DNA of 38,570 bases, from contig NZ_JRFU01000101.1 of assembly GCF_003122485.1 (NCBI RefSeq), positions 1 through 38,570 of the forward strand, written 5' to 3'. How positions within the stretch are numbered: position 1 is the stretch's first letter; every line of letters begins with the position of its first letter. The DNA is from Eubacterium ramulus (lineage in GTDB: Bacteria > Bacillota > Clostridia > Lachnospirales > Lachnospiraceae). The notes under the pieces are model-generated. The model did not search any database. It was not told the DNA's origin and was given only the letters and a program-made list of their open reading frames with translations. This document shows positions 6,923 to 14,899 of this stretch, in pieces. The position numbers and the translations under genes are program-made.

Positions 6923-7228
6923 ATGTCTGCTATTAATATCAATAAAAATAATTTTCAGAACGAAGTACTGAATTCCGATAAAACCGTTCTTTTAGATTTT
7001 TGGGCATCTTGGTGTGCGCCTTGCCGTATAGTAGCACCTATTGTAGAGGAGATTGCAGGTGAGCGTGGGGATATTAAAGTTGGAAAGATTAATGTAGATG
7101 AAGAGCCTGAACTGGCAAATAAGTTCAGTATTATGAGCATTCCGACTTTAGTGGTTATGAAGAATGGGAAGATTGTACAGCAGGTTTCAGGGGCGAGACC
7201 TAAGAATGCGATTTTAGAAATGCTTTAG
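6923..7228 (+). CDS. trxA: Thioredoxin
   Basis: 101 residues, one thioredoxin fold. The active site is WCAPC (Cys31, Cys34) rather than the usual WCGPC, a variant seen in Firmicute thioredoxins. DFWASW, the cis-Pro region SIPTLVV and KNGKIVQQVSGARP are present. Start ATG with AAGGAGGA upstream. It is 12 bp ahead of a rhodanese gene and then a CoA-disulfide-reductase fusion, so it likely serves persulfide or disulfide reduction in this operon. No thioredoxin reductase is encoded here. Confidence 0.93.
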   Translation: MSAININKNNFQNEVLNSDKTVLLDFWASWCAPCRIVAPIVEEIAGERGDIKVGKINVDEEPELANKFSIMSIPTLVVMKNGKIVQQVSGARPKNAILEML

Positions 7229-7240
7229 GGAGGTGTGCTA

Positions 7241-7561
7241 ATGGGATTTTTTGATTTCTTTAAACAGTCGAATATTAATCAAGGCATAGAAGAATATAAA
7301 AGGACTGCTGGTGCAGTTCTTCTGGATGTCCGTACTCCGCAGGAATATCAGGAAGGACATATACCAGAAAGTAAAAATGTGCCGTTGCAGCAACTAGACA
7401 ATATTGTTTCTGTAGCGAAGAATAAGGATATCCCTCTGTTTGTATACTGTTATTCCGGTTCTCGGAGCCGTCAGGCAACTGGGATGTTGCAACGAATGGG
7501 ATATTCTAAAGTAAATAATATCGGTGGCATTGCAGCTTACTCAGGAAAGGTGGAAAAATAA
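7241..7561 (+). CDS. Single-domain rhodanese sulfurtransferase
   Basis: 106 residues. LLDVRTPQEYQEGHIPESKNVP is the CH2A-type rhodanese signature and YCYSGSRSR holds the active-site Cys70 in a six-residue loop, the size that favours sulfur substrates. ATG 7241 is chosen over GTG 7235 because GGGAGGTG lies directly upstream at the right distance. It would carry a persulfide on Cys70, fitting between thioredoxin and the CoADR-rhodanese fusion whose start is one base after this stop. Confidence 0.9.
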   Translation: MGFFDFFKQSNINQGIEEYKRTAGAVLLDVRTPQEYQEGHIPESKNVPLQQLDNIVSVAKNKDIPLFVYCYSGSRSRQATGMLQRMGYSKVNNIGGIAAYSGKVEK

Positions 7562-7562
7562 G

Positions 7563-9254
7563 ATGAAGGTAATAATCGTAGGAGGTGTAGCAGGAGGAGC
7601 TACAGCCGCAGCAAGAATACGCAGACTGGATGAACATGCAGAAATTACTGTGTTTGAAAGATCCGGATACATATCCTATGCGAATTGTGGGCTTCCATAT
7701 TATATTGGAGACGTGATCACAGACCCGGAAGAACTTACACTACAGACACCAGAGAGTTTTTTTAAACGCTTTCGTATTAACATGAAAATTCATCATGAAG
7801 TTATCTCCATACATCCGGATCGTAAAATTGTTTCAGTGAAAAATTTGGAGAATGATGAGATATTTGAAGAAAACTATGATAAGTTGATTCTTTCTCCAGG
7901 TGCAAAGCCAACACAGCCGAGACTTCCCGGAGTAGGTATTGATAAACTTTTTACACTTCGTACTGTAGAAGACACTTTTCGGATAAAGGAATATATAAAT
8001 AAGAACCATCCAAAATCGGCTGTATTGGCAGGTGGCGGTTTTATTGGTCTGGAACTGGCAGAAAATTTGAGGGAGCTTGGCATGGATGTTACGATTGTCC
8101 AGCGGTCTAAGCAGCTGATGAACCCTTTTGACCCGGATATGGCATCCATGATTCATAATGAAATGAGAAAGCATGGGATAAAACTGGTACTGGGCTATAC
8201 AGTAGAAGGATTTAAAGGAAAAGACAACGGAGTGGAGGTTCTGTTGAAAGATAATCCATACCTTCAGGCTGATATGGTAGTTCTGGCAATCGGAGTCACA
8301 CCAGACACAGTATTAGCAAAAGAAGCCGGTCTGGAACTTGGCATCAAGGAAAGTATTGTAGTGAATGACAGAATGGAAACCTCTGTACCGGATATTTATG
8401 CTGCAGGGGATGCAGTTCAGGTAAAACATTATGTTACGGGTAATGATGCGCTGATTTCTTTGGCAGGACCAGCCAATAAACAGGGCAGAATCATCGCTGA
8501 TAATATTTGTGGCGGTGATAGTCGTTACCTGGGCAGTCAGGGAAGCTCCGTTATAAAAGTGTTTGATATGACAGCAGCCACTACAGGTATCAATGAAACC
8601 AATGCCAAAAAGTCAGGATTAGAGGTAGATACAGTAATTCTTTCTCCTATGAGTCATGCCGGTTACTATCCTGGTGGAAAAGTGATGACCATAAAGGTGG
8701 TTTTTGAAAAAGAGAGCTATCGTTTGCTTGGCGCTCAGATTATTGGATATGAAGGAGTTGATAAACGTATTGATGTGCTGGCAACAGCAATTCATGCGGG
8801 GCTGAATGCAACCCAGTTGAAAGATCTGGATCTGGCATATGCACCACCTTATTCTTCTGCCAAGGATCCGGTAAACATGGCTGGATTTATGATAGACAAT
8901 ATTGCAAAAGGGACATTAAAGCAATGGCATTTGGAAGATATGGACAAGATTTCTAAAGATAAAGATGTGGTGTTGCTAGATGTGAGAACTGTAGGTGAAT
9001 TCAGCAGGGGGCATATTGATGGATTCAAAAACATACCTGTAGATGAACTGAGAGAACGAATTAGTGAAATTGAGAAAGGAAAGCCTGTGTATCTGATATG
9101 CCAGAGTGGTCTGCGCAGTTATATTGCGAGCTGTATTCTGGAAGGAAACGGTTATGAAACGTATAATTTCTCTGGCGGATTTCGCTTCTATGATGCAGTG
9201 GTCAATGACCGTGCGCGGATTGAAAGGGCATATGCATGTGGTATGGATTATTAA
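7563..9254 (+). CDS. CoA-disulfide reductase / NADH oxidase family flavoprotein with C-terminal rhodanese domain
   Basis: 563 residues. N-terminus MKVIIVGGVAGGATAAARIR binds FAD; SYANCGLPYYIG holds the single redox Cys42 that forms a mixed disulfide with CoA in CoADR enzymes. VLAGGGFIGLELAENL is the NAD(P)H Rossmann motif and VPDIYAAGDA the second FAD motif. A dimerisation domain follows to about residue 445. From about 455 to 563, VVLLDVRTVGEFSRGHIDGF and ICQSGLRS (active Cys) form a rhodanese domain. Such CoADR-Rhd fusions reduce CoA-persulfide or polysulfide to H2S with NAD(P)H. It is the third gene of the trx-rhodanese operon and ends at a strong terminator. Confidence 0.92.
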   Translation: MKVIIVGGVAGGATAAARIRRLDEHAEITVFERSGYISYANCGLPYYIGDVITDPEELTLQTPESFFKRFRINMKIHHEVISIHPDRKIVSVKNLENDEIFEENYDKLILSPGAKPTQPRLPGVGIDKLFTLRTVEDTFRIKEYINKNHPKSAVLAGGGFIGLELAENLRELGMDVTIVQRSKQLMNPFDPDMASMIHNEMRKHGIKLVLGYTVEGFKGKDNGVEVLLKDNPYLQADMVVLAIGVTPDTVLAKEAGLELGIKESIVVNDRMETSVPDIYAAGDAVQVKHYVTGNDALISLAGPANKQGRIIADNICGGDSRYLGSQGSSVIKVFDMTAATTGINETNAKKSGLEVDTVILSPMSHAGYYPGGKVMTIKVVFEKESYRLLGAQIIGYEGVDKRIDVLATAIHAGLNATQLKDLDLAYAPPYSSAKDPVNMAGFMIDNIAKGTLKQWHLEDMDKISKDKDVVLLDVRTVGEFSRGHIDGFKNIPVDELRERISEIEKGKPVYLICQSGLRSYIASCILEGNGYETYNFSGGFRFYDAVVNDRARIERAYACGMDY

Positions 9255-9296
9255 AAAATAATCACGATATTTTTATAATTTTCTTATAGCATAAAA

Positions 9297-9352
9297 AGAT
9301 CCTCCATTTATTAGAATGACTTTCATAATTCTGATAAATGGAGGATTCTTCT
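9297..9352. terminator. Bidirectional terminator between convergent genes
   Basis: AATCCTCCATTTATCAGAAT (minus-strand sense) pairs with ATTCTAATAAATGGAGGATC across a short loop, with A and T tracts on each side. It serves the CoADR operon and the convergent Crp/Fnr gene. Confidence 0.85.
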
Positions 9353-9375
9353 TTATATGTTACAGAAAAACAGTT

Positions 9376-10035
9376 TTATGACCTTTGGAGTGTTTCCAGT
9401 CTTTTTGAATCAAGGATTGTGATTTTGCCGCGGGAGAGTTTGACGAGCCCCTCGCCTTGAAAGTATCGAAGCATTCGAGTGATAACTTCCCTGTGGGAAC
9501 CAAGATGGTTGGCGATAGTTTCGTGAGTGATTTTCAATTCATTTGTTTCTTCGATAGAGGTCTCTTCTAAAAGAAATGAAGCAACACGCTTATCCAAACT
9601 CTTCCACATGATTTGTTCAATCAGCCACATGACATCAGAAAAACGGGTAGCCATTAATTCATTGGTATAGTTTGCGACAGGAGCAGAATCCTTCATGATG
9701 CCCTTATAGATTTCAGCAGGGATGATCCAAAGATCAGTATCTTTTTCTGCCTCAATGGTTACTTCAAATTGAATGGACCGTATGATACATGAGGCGGATA
9801 AAAGACACATATCCATATTGAACAGACGGTAAAGTGTAATCTCCCGTCCTTCATCTGATAATATATAAGTTCGAAGCTGCCCGGATTTAACCAGTAATAA
9901 TCCGGTACAATCCATGTTCCCGTTGTAAATGATTGTTCCTTTTTTCACATGCTGTGTGATCAAATTGTCTGAAATTAGTTTTTTATGTGCTGTATTTAAG
10001 TTATTCCATAGTGGAAAATAATTTTCGAAGCTCAT
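9376..10035 (-). CDS. Crp/Fnr-family transcription regulator
   Basis: 219 residues. The cyclic-nucleotide-binding-like barrel runs from about residue 20 to 120 (VKKGTIIYNGNMDCTGLLLV, GREITLYRLF) without the usual cAMP-contact RxSA signature. The C-terminal helix-turn-helix is ITHETIANHLGSHREVITRML followed by KLSRGKITILD. Cysteines (MDC, DMC, ASC) are scattered and do not make an Fnr iron-sulfur motif. Start MSFENYF at 10035 has AAAGGAGA 8 nt upstream. It lies between the sulfur-stress operon and Bcp/YaaA and is divergent from 10150. The palindrome GTCAAT-N6-ATTGAC in its upstream region is a likely autoregulatory site. The effector is unknown. Confidence 0.88.
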   Translation of the reverse strand: MSFENYFPLWNNLNTAHKKLISDNLITQHVKKGTIIYNGNMDCTGLLLVKSGQLRTYILSDEGREITLYRLFNMDMCLLSASCIIRSIQFEVTIEAEKDTDLWIIPAEIYKGIMKDSAPVANYTNELMATRFSDVMWLIEQIMWKSLDKRVASFLLEETSIEETNELKITHETIANHLGSHREVITRMLRYFQGEGLVKLSRGKITILDSKRLETLQRS

Positions 10036-10083
10036 AACTGTTATCTCCTTTGCGAACATAGTATACTTGCTTTTTTAAGATGC

Positions 10084-10101
10084 GTCAATCGAATAATTGA
10101 C
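10084..10101. promoter_or_regulatory. Palindromic operator candidate for the Crp/Fnr regulator
   Basis: GTCAAT-CGAATA-ATTGAC is a perfect inverted repeat in the 114-bp divergent spacer. The right arm overlaps TTGACA at 10097-10102, a -35-like hexamer toward 10150. Crp/Fnr proteins bind such dyads. Confidence 0.5.
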
Positions 10102-10149
10102 ATATATCATAAATGAAAACTGTATTGAAATGAAAGAGAGGGTAGCGGT

Positions 10150-10338
10150 GTGAAGAAAAAGAAACAATGGTATGATTATTTATGGATATGGGCGATCATT
10201 TATTTTGCTCTTGGTTTTTTTAATATTTTGTTCGCCTGGTTTGGGATGATTGATTTCCAGTTGCCGTTAGGAATAGCAGTATTCAGTGGAAATAAATTTT
10301 ACTGTAATCATTTGTGTGGAAAGGATGCGTCAAGGTAA
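10150..10338 (+). pseudogene. N-terminal fragment of a membrane 4Fe-4S-binding protein
   Basis: 62 residues from a GTG start: MKKKKQWYDYLWIWAIIYFA, one or two membrane segments (residues 10-50), then GNKFYCNHLCGKDAS. Relatives continue from YCNxxCGRGQ for another 100 or more residues with more membrane segments and a C-terminal cysteine cluster. Here the frame stops just after CNHLCG, and no continuation was found in the 149 bp that follow. It is probably a deletion remnant. Identification rests on the N-terminal pattern only. Confidence 0.5.
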
Positions 10339-10487
10339 TGCAAGAATTATCGTGATACATCCTTTTGTATTTGGATTGATTATTTTTCTTTCTCTGCTTG
10401 TCGAAAGTGATGGATAGAATGTATAATATTGTTAATGATCCAGAGATATTTATTTTGGAAACAGCTTAATCAATTTGGAGGTATAAA

Positions 10488-10697
10488 ATGAAAGCACATA
10501 AGTATTGGTCAATCGGAGCGTTAATTACTATGATTGGAACTTTTTATACTGGATATAAAGGATCCAAATCAGGTCATAGGTATTTTGCGTGTAGCACTCT
10601 TATATGTATGATCATGTCTATGTATACGGGACATAAAATGATTTCAGGTAATAAAAGAACAAGAAAACAGGTGGAAAATACAAATGCGGAGGAATAG
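10488..10697 (+). CDS. Small two-helix membrane protein (DUF6219-like)
   Basis: 69 residues beginning MKAHKYWSIGALITMIGTFY, with a second hydrophobic segment YFACSTLICMIMSMYTGHK and a basic tail. The MKAHxYWxxGAL...YTGxK pattern repeats: the first copy is in TFYTGYKGSK and the second in SMYTGHKMISG, as in small DUF6219-type proteins of Firmicutes. GGAGG precedes the ATG. It lies 3 bp before bcp and is likely cotranscribed. Function is unknown. Confidence 0.65.
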   Translation: MKAHKYWSIGALITMIGTFYTGYKGSKSGHRYFACSTLICMIMSMYTGHKMISGNKRTRKQVENTNAEE

Positions 10698-10700
10698 TAA

Positions 10701-11156
10701 ATGTTAGAGTTAGGAAAAAAAGCGCCAGACTTTGAATTGCCGGATCAGAATGGAGAAATGCATAAATTAAGCGATTATGCAGGAAAAAAAGTGATCTTAT
10801 ATTTTTATCCAAAGGATAATACACCAGGATGTACGAAGCAGGCATGTGGCTTTTCTGAGCGTTATCCACAGTTTACTGAGAAGGGAGCTGTTATTCTTGG
10901 AGTAAGCAAGGACTCTGTAGCGTCTCACAAGAGATTTGAAGAAAAATACGGACTGGCATTTACGCTATTAGCAGATCCGGAACGTAAAGTTATTGAAGCA
11001 TATGATGTCTGGAAAGAAAAGAAAAATTATGGAAAAGTATCTATGGGTGTAGTAAGAACTACATATCTTATTGATGAGCAGGGAATCATTATAAAGGCAA
11101 ATGATAAAGTCAAGGCGGCAGATGATCCTGAAAATATGCTTAAGGAATTGGCATAA
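10701..11156 (+). CDS. bcp: Thiol peroxidase, Bcp/PrxQ-type peroxiredoxin
   Basis: 151 residues, normal length. YPKDNTPGCTKQACGF has the peroxidatic Cys44 and the resolving Cys49 five residues on, the atypical two-Cys arrangement of Bcp/PrxQ; the catalytic Thr/Pro of PxxxT/SxxC is present as TPGC. GVSKDSVASHKRF and RTTYLIDEQGII are conserved. It reduces H2O2 and organic hydroperoxides using thioredoxin. The stop overlaps the yaaA start by one base (TAATG), so the two are translationally linked. Confidence 0.95.
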   Translation: MLELGKKAPDFELPDQNGEMHKLSDYAGKKVILYFYPKDNTPGCTKQACGFSERYPQFTEKGAVILGVSKDSVASHKRFEEKYGLAFTLLADPERKVIEAYDVWKEKKNYGKVSMGVVRTTYLIDEQGIIIKANDKVKAADDPENMLKELA

Positions 11157-11905
11157 TGAAGATTATTTTATCACCTGCAAAAAAGATGATTGTAGATACC
11201 GATAACTTAGCAACGGTTGAACTGCCTGTCTATATTGATAAGACAGCAGAAGTATTAAACTGGATGAAAAGCAAATCAAAAGAAGAACTGAAAGCTATCT
11301 GGAAATGTAATGACAAGATTGCAGAGCAGAACTTTAACAGATTGGAAAATATGGATCTTTATAACAGGCTTACTCCGGCTGTTTTAGCATATGAAGGGAT
11401 TGCATTTCAATATATGGCACCATCTGTGTTTGAAATCCAGCAGTTTGAGTATTTGCAAAATCATTTAAGAATCTTGTCTGCGTTTTATGGCATTTTAAAA
11501 CCAATGGATGGTGTGACTCCTTATCGTCTTGAAATGCAGGCAAAGGTTGGAATTGGAGATGCAAAAAATCTGTATGAGTACTGGGGAGAATTGTTATACC
11601 GCTCAGTAATCGATGACAGTAGGATTATCATTAATCTTGCATCAAAAGAATACTCAAAATGTATAGAAAAGTATCTGAAACCACAGGACAGATATATTAC
11701 GATTGTATTTTGTGAGTTATCCGGAGATAAATTGGTAACAAAAGGTACCTATGCCAAGATGGCTCGTGGTGAAATGGTCAGATTCATAGCGGAAAATAAT
11801 ATTGAAAACCCGGTGGAGATTCAGAAATTTGACAGACTCGGATATTCGTTTAGGTCTGATTTATCTTCAGATTCAGAATATGTATTTGAACGCAAAATAA
11901 AATAG
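11156..11905 (+). CDS. yaaA: YaaA-family peroxide stress protein
   Basis: 249 residues, full length for the UPF0246/YaaA family. It begins MKIILSPAKKMIVDTD, has the conserved AYEGIAFQYM and LRILSAFYGILKPMDGVTPYRLEM blocks, and GTYAKMARGEMVRFIAENN near the C-terminus. YaaA proteins limit intracellular iron and DNA damage under peroxide stress and bind DNA. Coupling to bcp here supports the same role. Confidence 0.95.
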   Translation: MKIILSPAKKMIVDTDNLATVELPVYIDKTAEVLNWMKSKSKEELKAIWKCNDKIAEQNFNRLENMDLYNRLTPAVLAYEGIAFQYMAPSVFEIQQFEYLQNHLRILSAFYGILKPMDGVTPYRLEMQAKVGIGDAKNLYEYWGELLYRSVIDDSRIIINLASKEYSKCIEKYLKPQDRYITIVFCELSGDKLVTKGTYAKMARGEMVRFIAENNIENPVEIQKFDRLGYSFRSDLSSDSEYVFERKIK

Positions 11906-11970
11906 TTATTCAGGTAAAAAATGCTCAGTTTGGCAGCTTTTTGTAATAATAATAATAATTACTATTTTTA

Positions 11971-12025
11971 TTGACGACAGGAGGATAGTGGTATATAATC
12001 CTTAATAAGAACTAATCCTAATAAG
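11971..12025 (+). promoter_or_regulatory. Promoter and direct-repeat leader of the PerR-like operon
   Basis: TTGACG (11971-11976), 17-bp spacer, TATAAT (11994-11999). Just downstream a direct repeat AATCCTTAATAAG (11997-12009) and AATCCTAATAAG (12014-12025) covers the start site and runs into the AAGGAGG site. It could be the self-binding site; it is not a clear TTATAAT-N-ATTATAA PerR box. Confidence 0.55.
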
Positions 12026-12033
12026 GAGGACTA

Positions 12034-12441
12034 ATGACAAGTAGGAGAAATACCATTCAAAAAAATCTTGTAAGAAATACCGTATACGAAATGAGAAGAC
12101 ACGTTACGGCAAATAAAGTGTATGAATTTATAAAAGAAGCATATCCAACAATTGGAAAAGGAACTGTATATAGAAATCTTGATATATTGGTAGAGGAAGG
12201 TGCATTAAGAAAGGTTGAAGTTCCGGATGGACCGAACCGATTTGATTTTACATTGAAAAATCATTACCATGTAAGATGTATAAAGTGCGGTGAAGTTTTT
12301 GATGTGGATATGGATCAAATACCGGATTTGCTGGAAAGAATTCATAACACTCATGGAATTGAATTTTTGGATTATGATATTTCATTTAAAGGCATTTGCC
12401 CGAAATGCAGGGAGAAGGTAAAGGAGGAACAGCATGGATAG
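12034..12441 (+). CDS. perR: Fur-family repressor, PerR-like
   Basis: 135 residues. Winged helix: [29 protein letters not shown]. The regulatory metal ligands of PerR are present: His23, Asp71 (RFDFTLK), His77 and His79 (NHYHVRC) and Asp90 (VFDVD). Structural zinc is bound by CIKC (Cys82, Cys85) and the C-terminal CPKC. Presence of Asp rather than Glu at the PerR/Fur discriminating position and the neighbouring peroxide and superoxide enzymes support peroxide sensing by metal-catalysed His oxidation. It overlaps the rubrerythrin fusion by 8 bp and heads the operon. Confidence 0.85.
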   Translation: MTSRRNTIQKNLVRNTVYEMRRHVTANKVYEFIKEAYPTIGKGTVYRNLDILVEEGALRKVEVPDGPNRFDFTLKNHYHVRCIKCGEVFDVDMDQIPDLLERIHNTHGIEFLDYDISFKGICPKCREKVKEEQHG

Positions 12442-13615
12442 AAAAGCGATGTATAAGTTGAGTTATGGACTGTTTATATTGACCGCTAAAGAAGCAGAAA
12501 AAGATAACGGATGCATCATTAATACAGCCATTCAGGCAGCTTCGGAACCAAACCAGTTAAGTATCTGTGTAAATAAGGCAAATTATACGCATGATATGAT
12601 TCAAAGAACCGGAAAATTTACTGTATCAGTCTTAAGTCAGAAGGCACAATTTGAATTGTTCAAACATTTTGGCTTCCAATCAGGAAGAGATACCAATAAA
12701 TTTGAAGCATTTGAGCAGTGTGCCAGGGGCACAAATGGTATTTATTATATTACAGAAGGTACAAATGCATACATTTCTGTAACAGTTACTAAAACAGAGG
12801 ACTTGGGTTCACATACGATGTTTATCGGTGAGATAACCGATATGGAAGTTTTAAGCAATGTTCCTTCAGTAACATATGATTATTATCAGAATAATATTAA
12901 GCCTAAGCCACAGGAGGTTGGAAAAACAGAGGACAGTCAGACAATATGGCGTTGCAGAATTTGCGGATATGAATATGTAGGCGAGGAATTACCAGATGAC
13001 TTTATATGTCCTTTGTGCAAGCACCCGGCATCAGATTTTGAAAAAGTAGTAAAGAAAACGAAGGTAAAAGAGATGGCAGCAAACAAATATGCAGGAACAC
13101 AGACAGAGAAGAATTTACAGGAGGCATTTGCAGGGGAATCACAGGCAAGAAATAAGTATACCTATTTTGCTTCTGTAGCGAAAAAGGAAGGTTACGAGCA
13201 GATGTCAGCATTGTTTTTAAAGACTGCAGATAATGAGAAAGAACATGCAAAGATGTGGTTCAAGGAATTAGCAGGAATTGGTGATACAAAGGAAAACCTG
13301 GCGGCAGCGGCAGAAGGCGAAAATTATGAGTGGACAGATATGTATGATGGCTTTGCTAAAACAGCTGAGGAAGAAGGATTCCCTGAGCTTGCAGCAAAAT
13401 TCAGGGCAGTAGGTGAGATTGAGAAGCACCATGAGGAAAGATATCGTGCACTTCTTAAGAATATTGAAACTTCACAGGTATTTGAAAAGAGCGAAGTTAA
13501 GGTATGGGAATGCCGTAACTGCGGACATATTGTGGTAGGAACTAAGGCGCCTGAAGTATGTCCGGTATGTAATCATCCACAGAGCTATTTTGAAGTACAT
13601 GAAGAGAATTATTAA
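12434..13615 (+). CDS. Flavin reductase-rubredoxin-rubrerythrin-rubredoxin fusion (putative NADH peroxidase)
   Basis: 393 residues in four modules. Residues 1 to about 155 are a flavin-reductase-like split barrel ([32 protein letters not shown]), as in high-molecular-weight rubredoxin (Hrb). Residues 172-205 are a rubredoxin-like zinc/iron knuckle, CRIC (174, 177) and CPLC (192, 195). Residues 217-345 are a rubrerythrin four-helix di-iron domain with Glu235, Glu268-x2-His271 and Glu330-x2-His333. Residues 358-393 are a second rubredoxin knuckle, CRNC (360, 363) and CPVC (376, 379). The start is well supported by AAAGGAGG. NAD(P)H to FMN to rubredoxin to di-iron electron flow on one chain would reduce H2O2 to water. 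It overlaps the PerR-like gene. Confidence 0.9.
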   Translation: MDRKAMYKLSYGLFILTAKEAEKDNGCIINTAIQAASEPNQLSICVNKANYTHDMIQRTGKFTVSVLSQKAQFELFKHFGFQSGRDTNKFEAFEQCARGTNGIYYITEGTNAYISVTVTKTEDLGSHTMFIGEITDMEVLSNVPSVTYDYYQNNIKPKPQEVGKTEDSQTIWRCRICGYEYVGEELPDDFICPLCKHPASDFEKVVKKTKVKEMAANKYAGTQTEKNLQEAFAGESQARNKYTYFASVAKKEGYEQMSALFLKTADNEKEHAKMWFKELAGIGDTKENLAAAAEGENYEWTDMYDGFAKTAEEEGFPELAAKFRAVGEIEKHHEERYRALLKNIETSQVFEKSEVKVWECRNCGHIVVGTKAPEVCPVCNHPQSYFEVHEENY

Positions 13616-13698
13616 GGAGATGAGATTATTACAAAGAAGAAAGTGATTAATTCAAAAAAATTGAATTATAAATTTTACACATGGAAGGAGAAAAAGGC

Positions 13699-14073
13699 AT
13701 GGAAGTAAGGTATTATATTTGTAAGCATTGTGGAAACATTGTTGAAAAGGTAAAGGATAAGGGTGTACCTGTAATTTGTTGCGGAGAACCTATGCAGGAA
13801 TTAAAAGCTGGAGTGACAGATGCTGCTGTCGAGAAGCATGTACCTGTATATACGATAGAAGGCAGTCATGTTCATGTAGTGGTCGGAGAGACAAAACATC
13901 CAATGCTTGAAGAGCATTTCATTGAGTGGATTACATTAAATACAAACCAGGGAATATACAGAAAACAGTTAAATCCAGGGCAGGAGCCGGTAGCAGATTT
14001 TTGTCTTTGCGATGGTGAACAGATAGAAGAAGTATATGCATATTGTAACCTGCATGGATTATGGAAATGCTAA
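13699..14073 (+). CDS. dfx: Desulfoferrodoxin / superoxide reductase
   Basis: 124 residues, two-domain (2Fe-type) SOR. Centre I: Cys8, Cys11 (CKHC), Cys27 and Cys28 (ICCGE) bind an Fe(SCys)4 site. Centre II: His47 (EKHVP), His67 (KHPM), His73 (EEHFIEW), Cys116 and His119 (YCNLHGLW) bind the catalytic Fe(His)4Cys. ATG 13699 is chosen since AAGGAG lies 10 nt before it; ATG 13681 has no site. It reduces superoxide to H2O2 with electrons from rubredoxin, encoded next. It belongs to the PerR-headed cluster. Confidence 0.95.
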   Translation: MEVRYYICKHCGNIVEKVKDKGVPVICCGEPMQELKAGVTDAAVEKHVPVYTIEGSHVHVVVGETKHPMLEEHFIEWITLNTNQGIYRKQLNPGQEPVADFCLCDGEQIEEVYAYCNLHGLWKC

Positions 14074-14163
14074 AAGCATTTATACATATTAAGGTTACAG
14101 AACAACACAAATATAACAGTAATATAGGCTGTGTATTAATATATTTACAAGGAGGAACAATGA

Positions 14164-14319
14164 ATGAAATACGTATGTGATGTTTGCGGATGGGAATACG
14201 ATGAGGAGAAGGGCTATCCAGAAGGTGGTATTGCACCTGGTACAAAGTGGGAGGATGTTCCGGAAGATTTTGAATGTCCGTTATGCTTTGTAGGAAAAGA
14301 CCAGTTCTCAGAAGCATAA
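14164..14319 (+). CDS. Rubredoxin
   Basis: 51 residues: [51 protein letters not shown] (Cys5, Cys8) and CPLC (Cys38, Cys41) bind the iron. ATG 14164 follows AAGGAGG; an ATG four bases earlier leads to an immediate stop. It is the likely electron donor to superoxide reductase and to rubrerythrin. It differs clearly from the rubredoxin at 2676, so the two are not recent copies. Confidence 0.93.
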   Translation: MKYVCDVCGWEYDEEKGYPEGGIAPGTKWEDVPEDFECPLCFVGKDQFSEA

Positions 14320-14351
14320 GGGATAGAGTTAATAGCTGAATAATATCATGC

Positions 14352-14378
14352 AGGCAGAGAGCCATTGGCTTTCTGCCT
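14352..14378 (+). terminator. Hairpin after the SOR-rubredoxin operon
   Basis: AGGCAGAGAGCC-ATT-GGCTTTCTGCCT forms a 12-bp stem with one mismatch. The following TAGTTGATTAT is a weak T-tract, so termination may be partial. Confidence 0.6.
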
Positions 14379-14385
14379 TAGTTGA

Positions 14386-14899
14386 TTATAAAACTTGTTC
14401 AGATGTTTTGAAATATTCTGGCGTCTGATGATTTAGAATAGAATCTACATTTTGTCGGACAACATCCAGTTCATGTACCTGGCTTTTACAATCAGAGAGA
14501 ACATCTTTGTAGGCATTCAGAGAGAGATGTAGACTGGATTTTTTTTCATATAATTTCTTAAGGGAAGGTATGGTTTCCTCTGATAAATTCTGTTTTAACC
14601 AATCTCTGGCGGTCTCATATGCCTGAATTTCTGAGGCATGATTTTTTCGATAAAGTCCTTTGTTTTTGGAATTAAAAAATGCCGTATATGTCTTTTTATT
14701 GCTCAGATACTGCCCGGTATAATGAATTTGCTGGTTCAAATCTTTTAGTTGTAAGGATAGATTCGTGACCTGATCCTGTGCTTTTTGTTGTTGCATGTAG
14801 GAAGCAGCATAAGCTGATTCAAGGGAAGTTTTGTTATCTATGTCATGCTTTTGCAGATAGATGATCGTATTTGCCAACTGTTTTAAATTGACGGGAGGG
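14386..14899 (-). pseudogene. MobA/MobL-type relaxase, C-terminal tail
   Basis: A minus-strand frame open from the IS3-type end at about 14900: NLKQLANTIIYLQKHDIDNK, then coiled-coil-like sequence (QVTNLSLQLKDLNQQIHYTG, AFFNSKNKGLYRKNHASEIQ). These blocks are typical of the C-terminal, non-catalytic tail of mobilization relaxases in Lachnospiraceae elements. No start codon belongs to it. The N-terminus of a matching relaxase is at 15845-16030 on the same strand; the central part is lost. It is non-functional. Confidence 0.65.

Noticed and set aside
11941-11970. AT-rich TAATAATAATAATT run as a PerR box
   Set aside because: It has no proper TTATAAT-N-ATTATAA dyad and looks like simple-sequence DNA.
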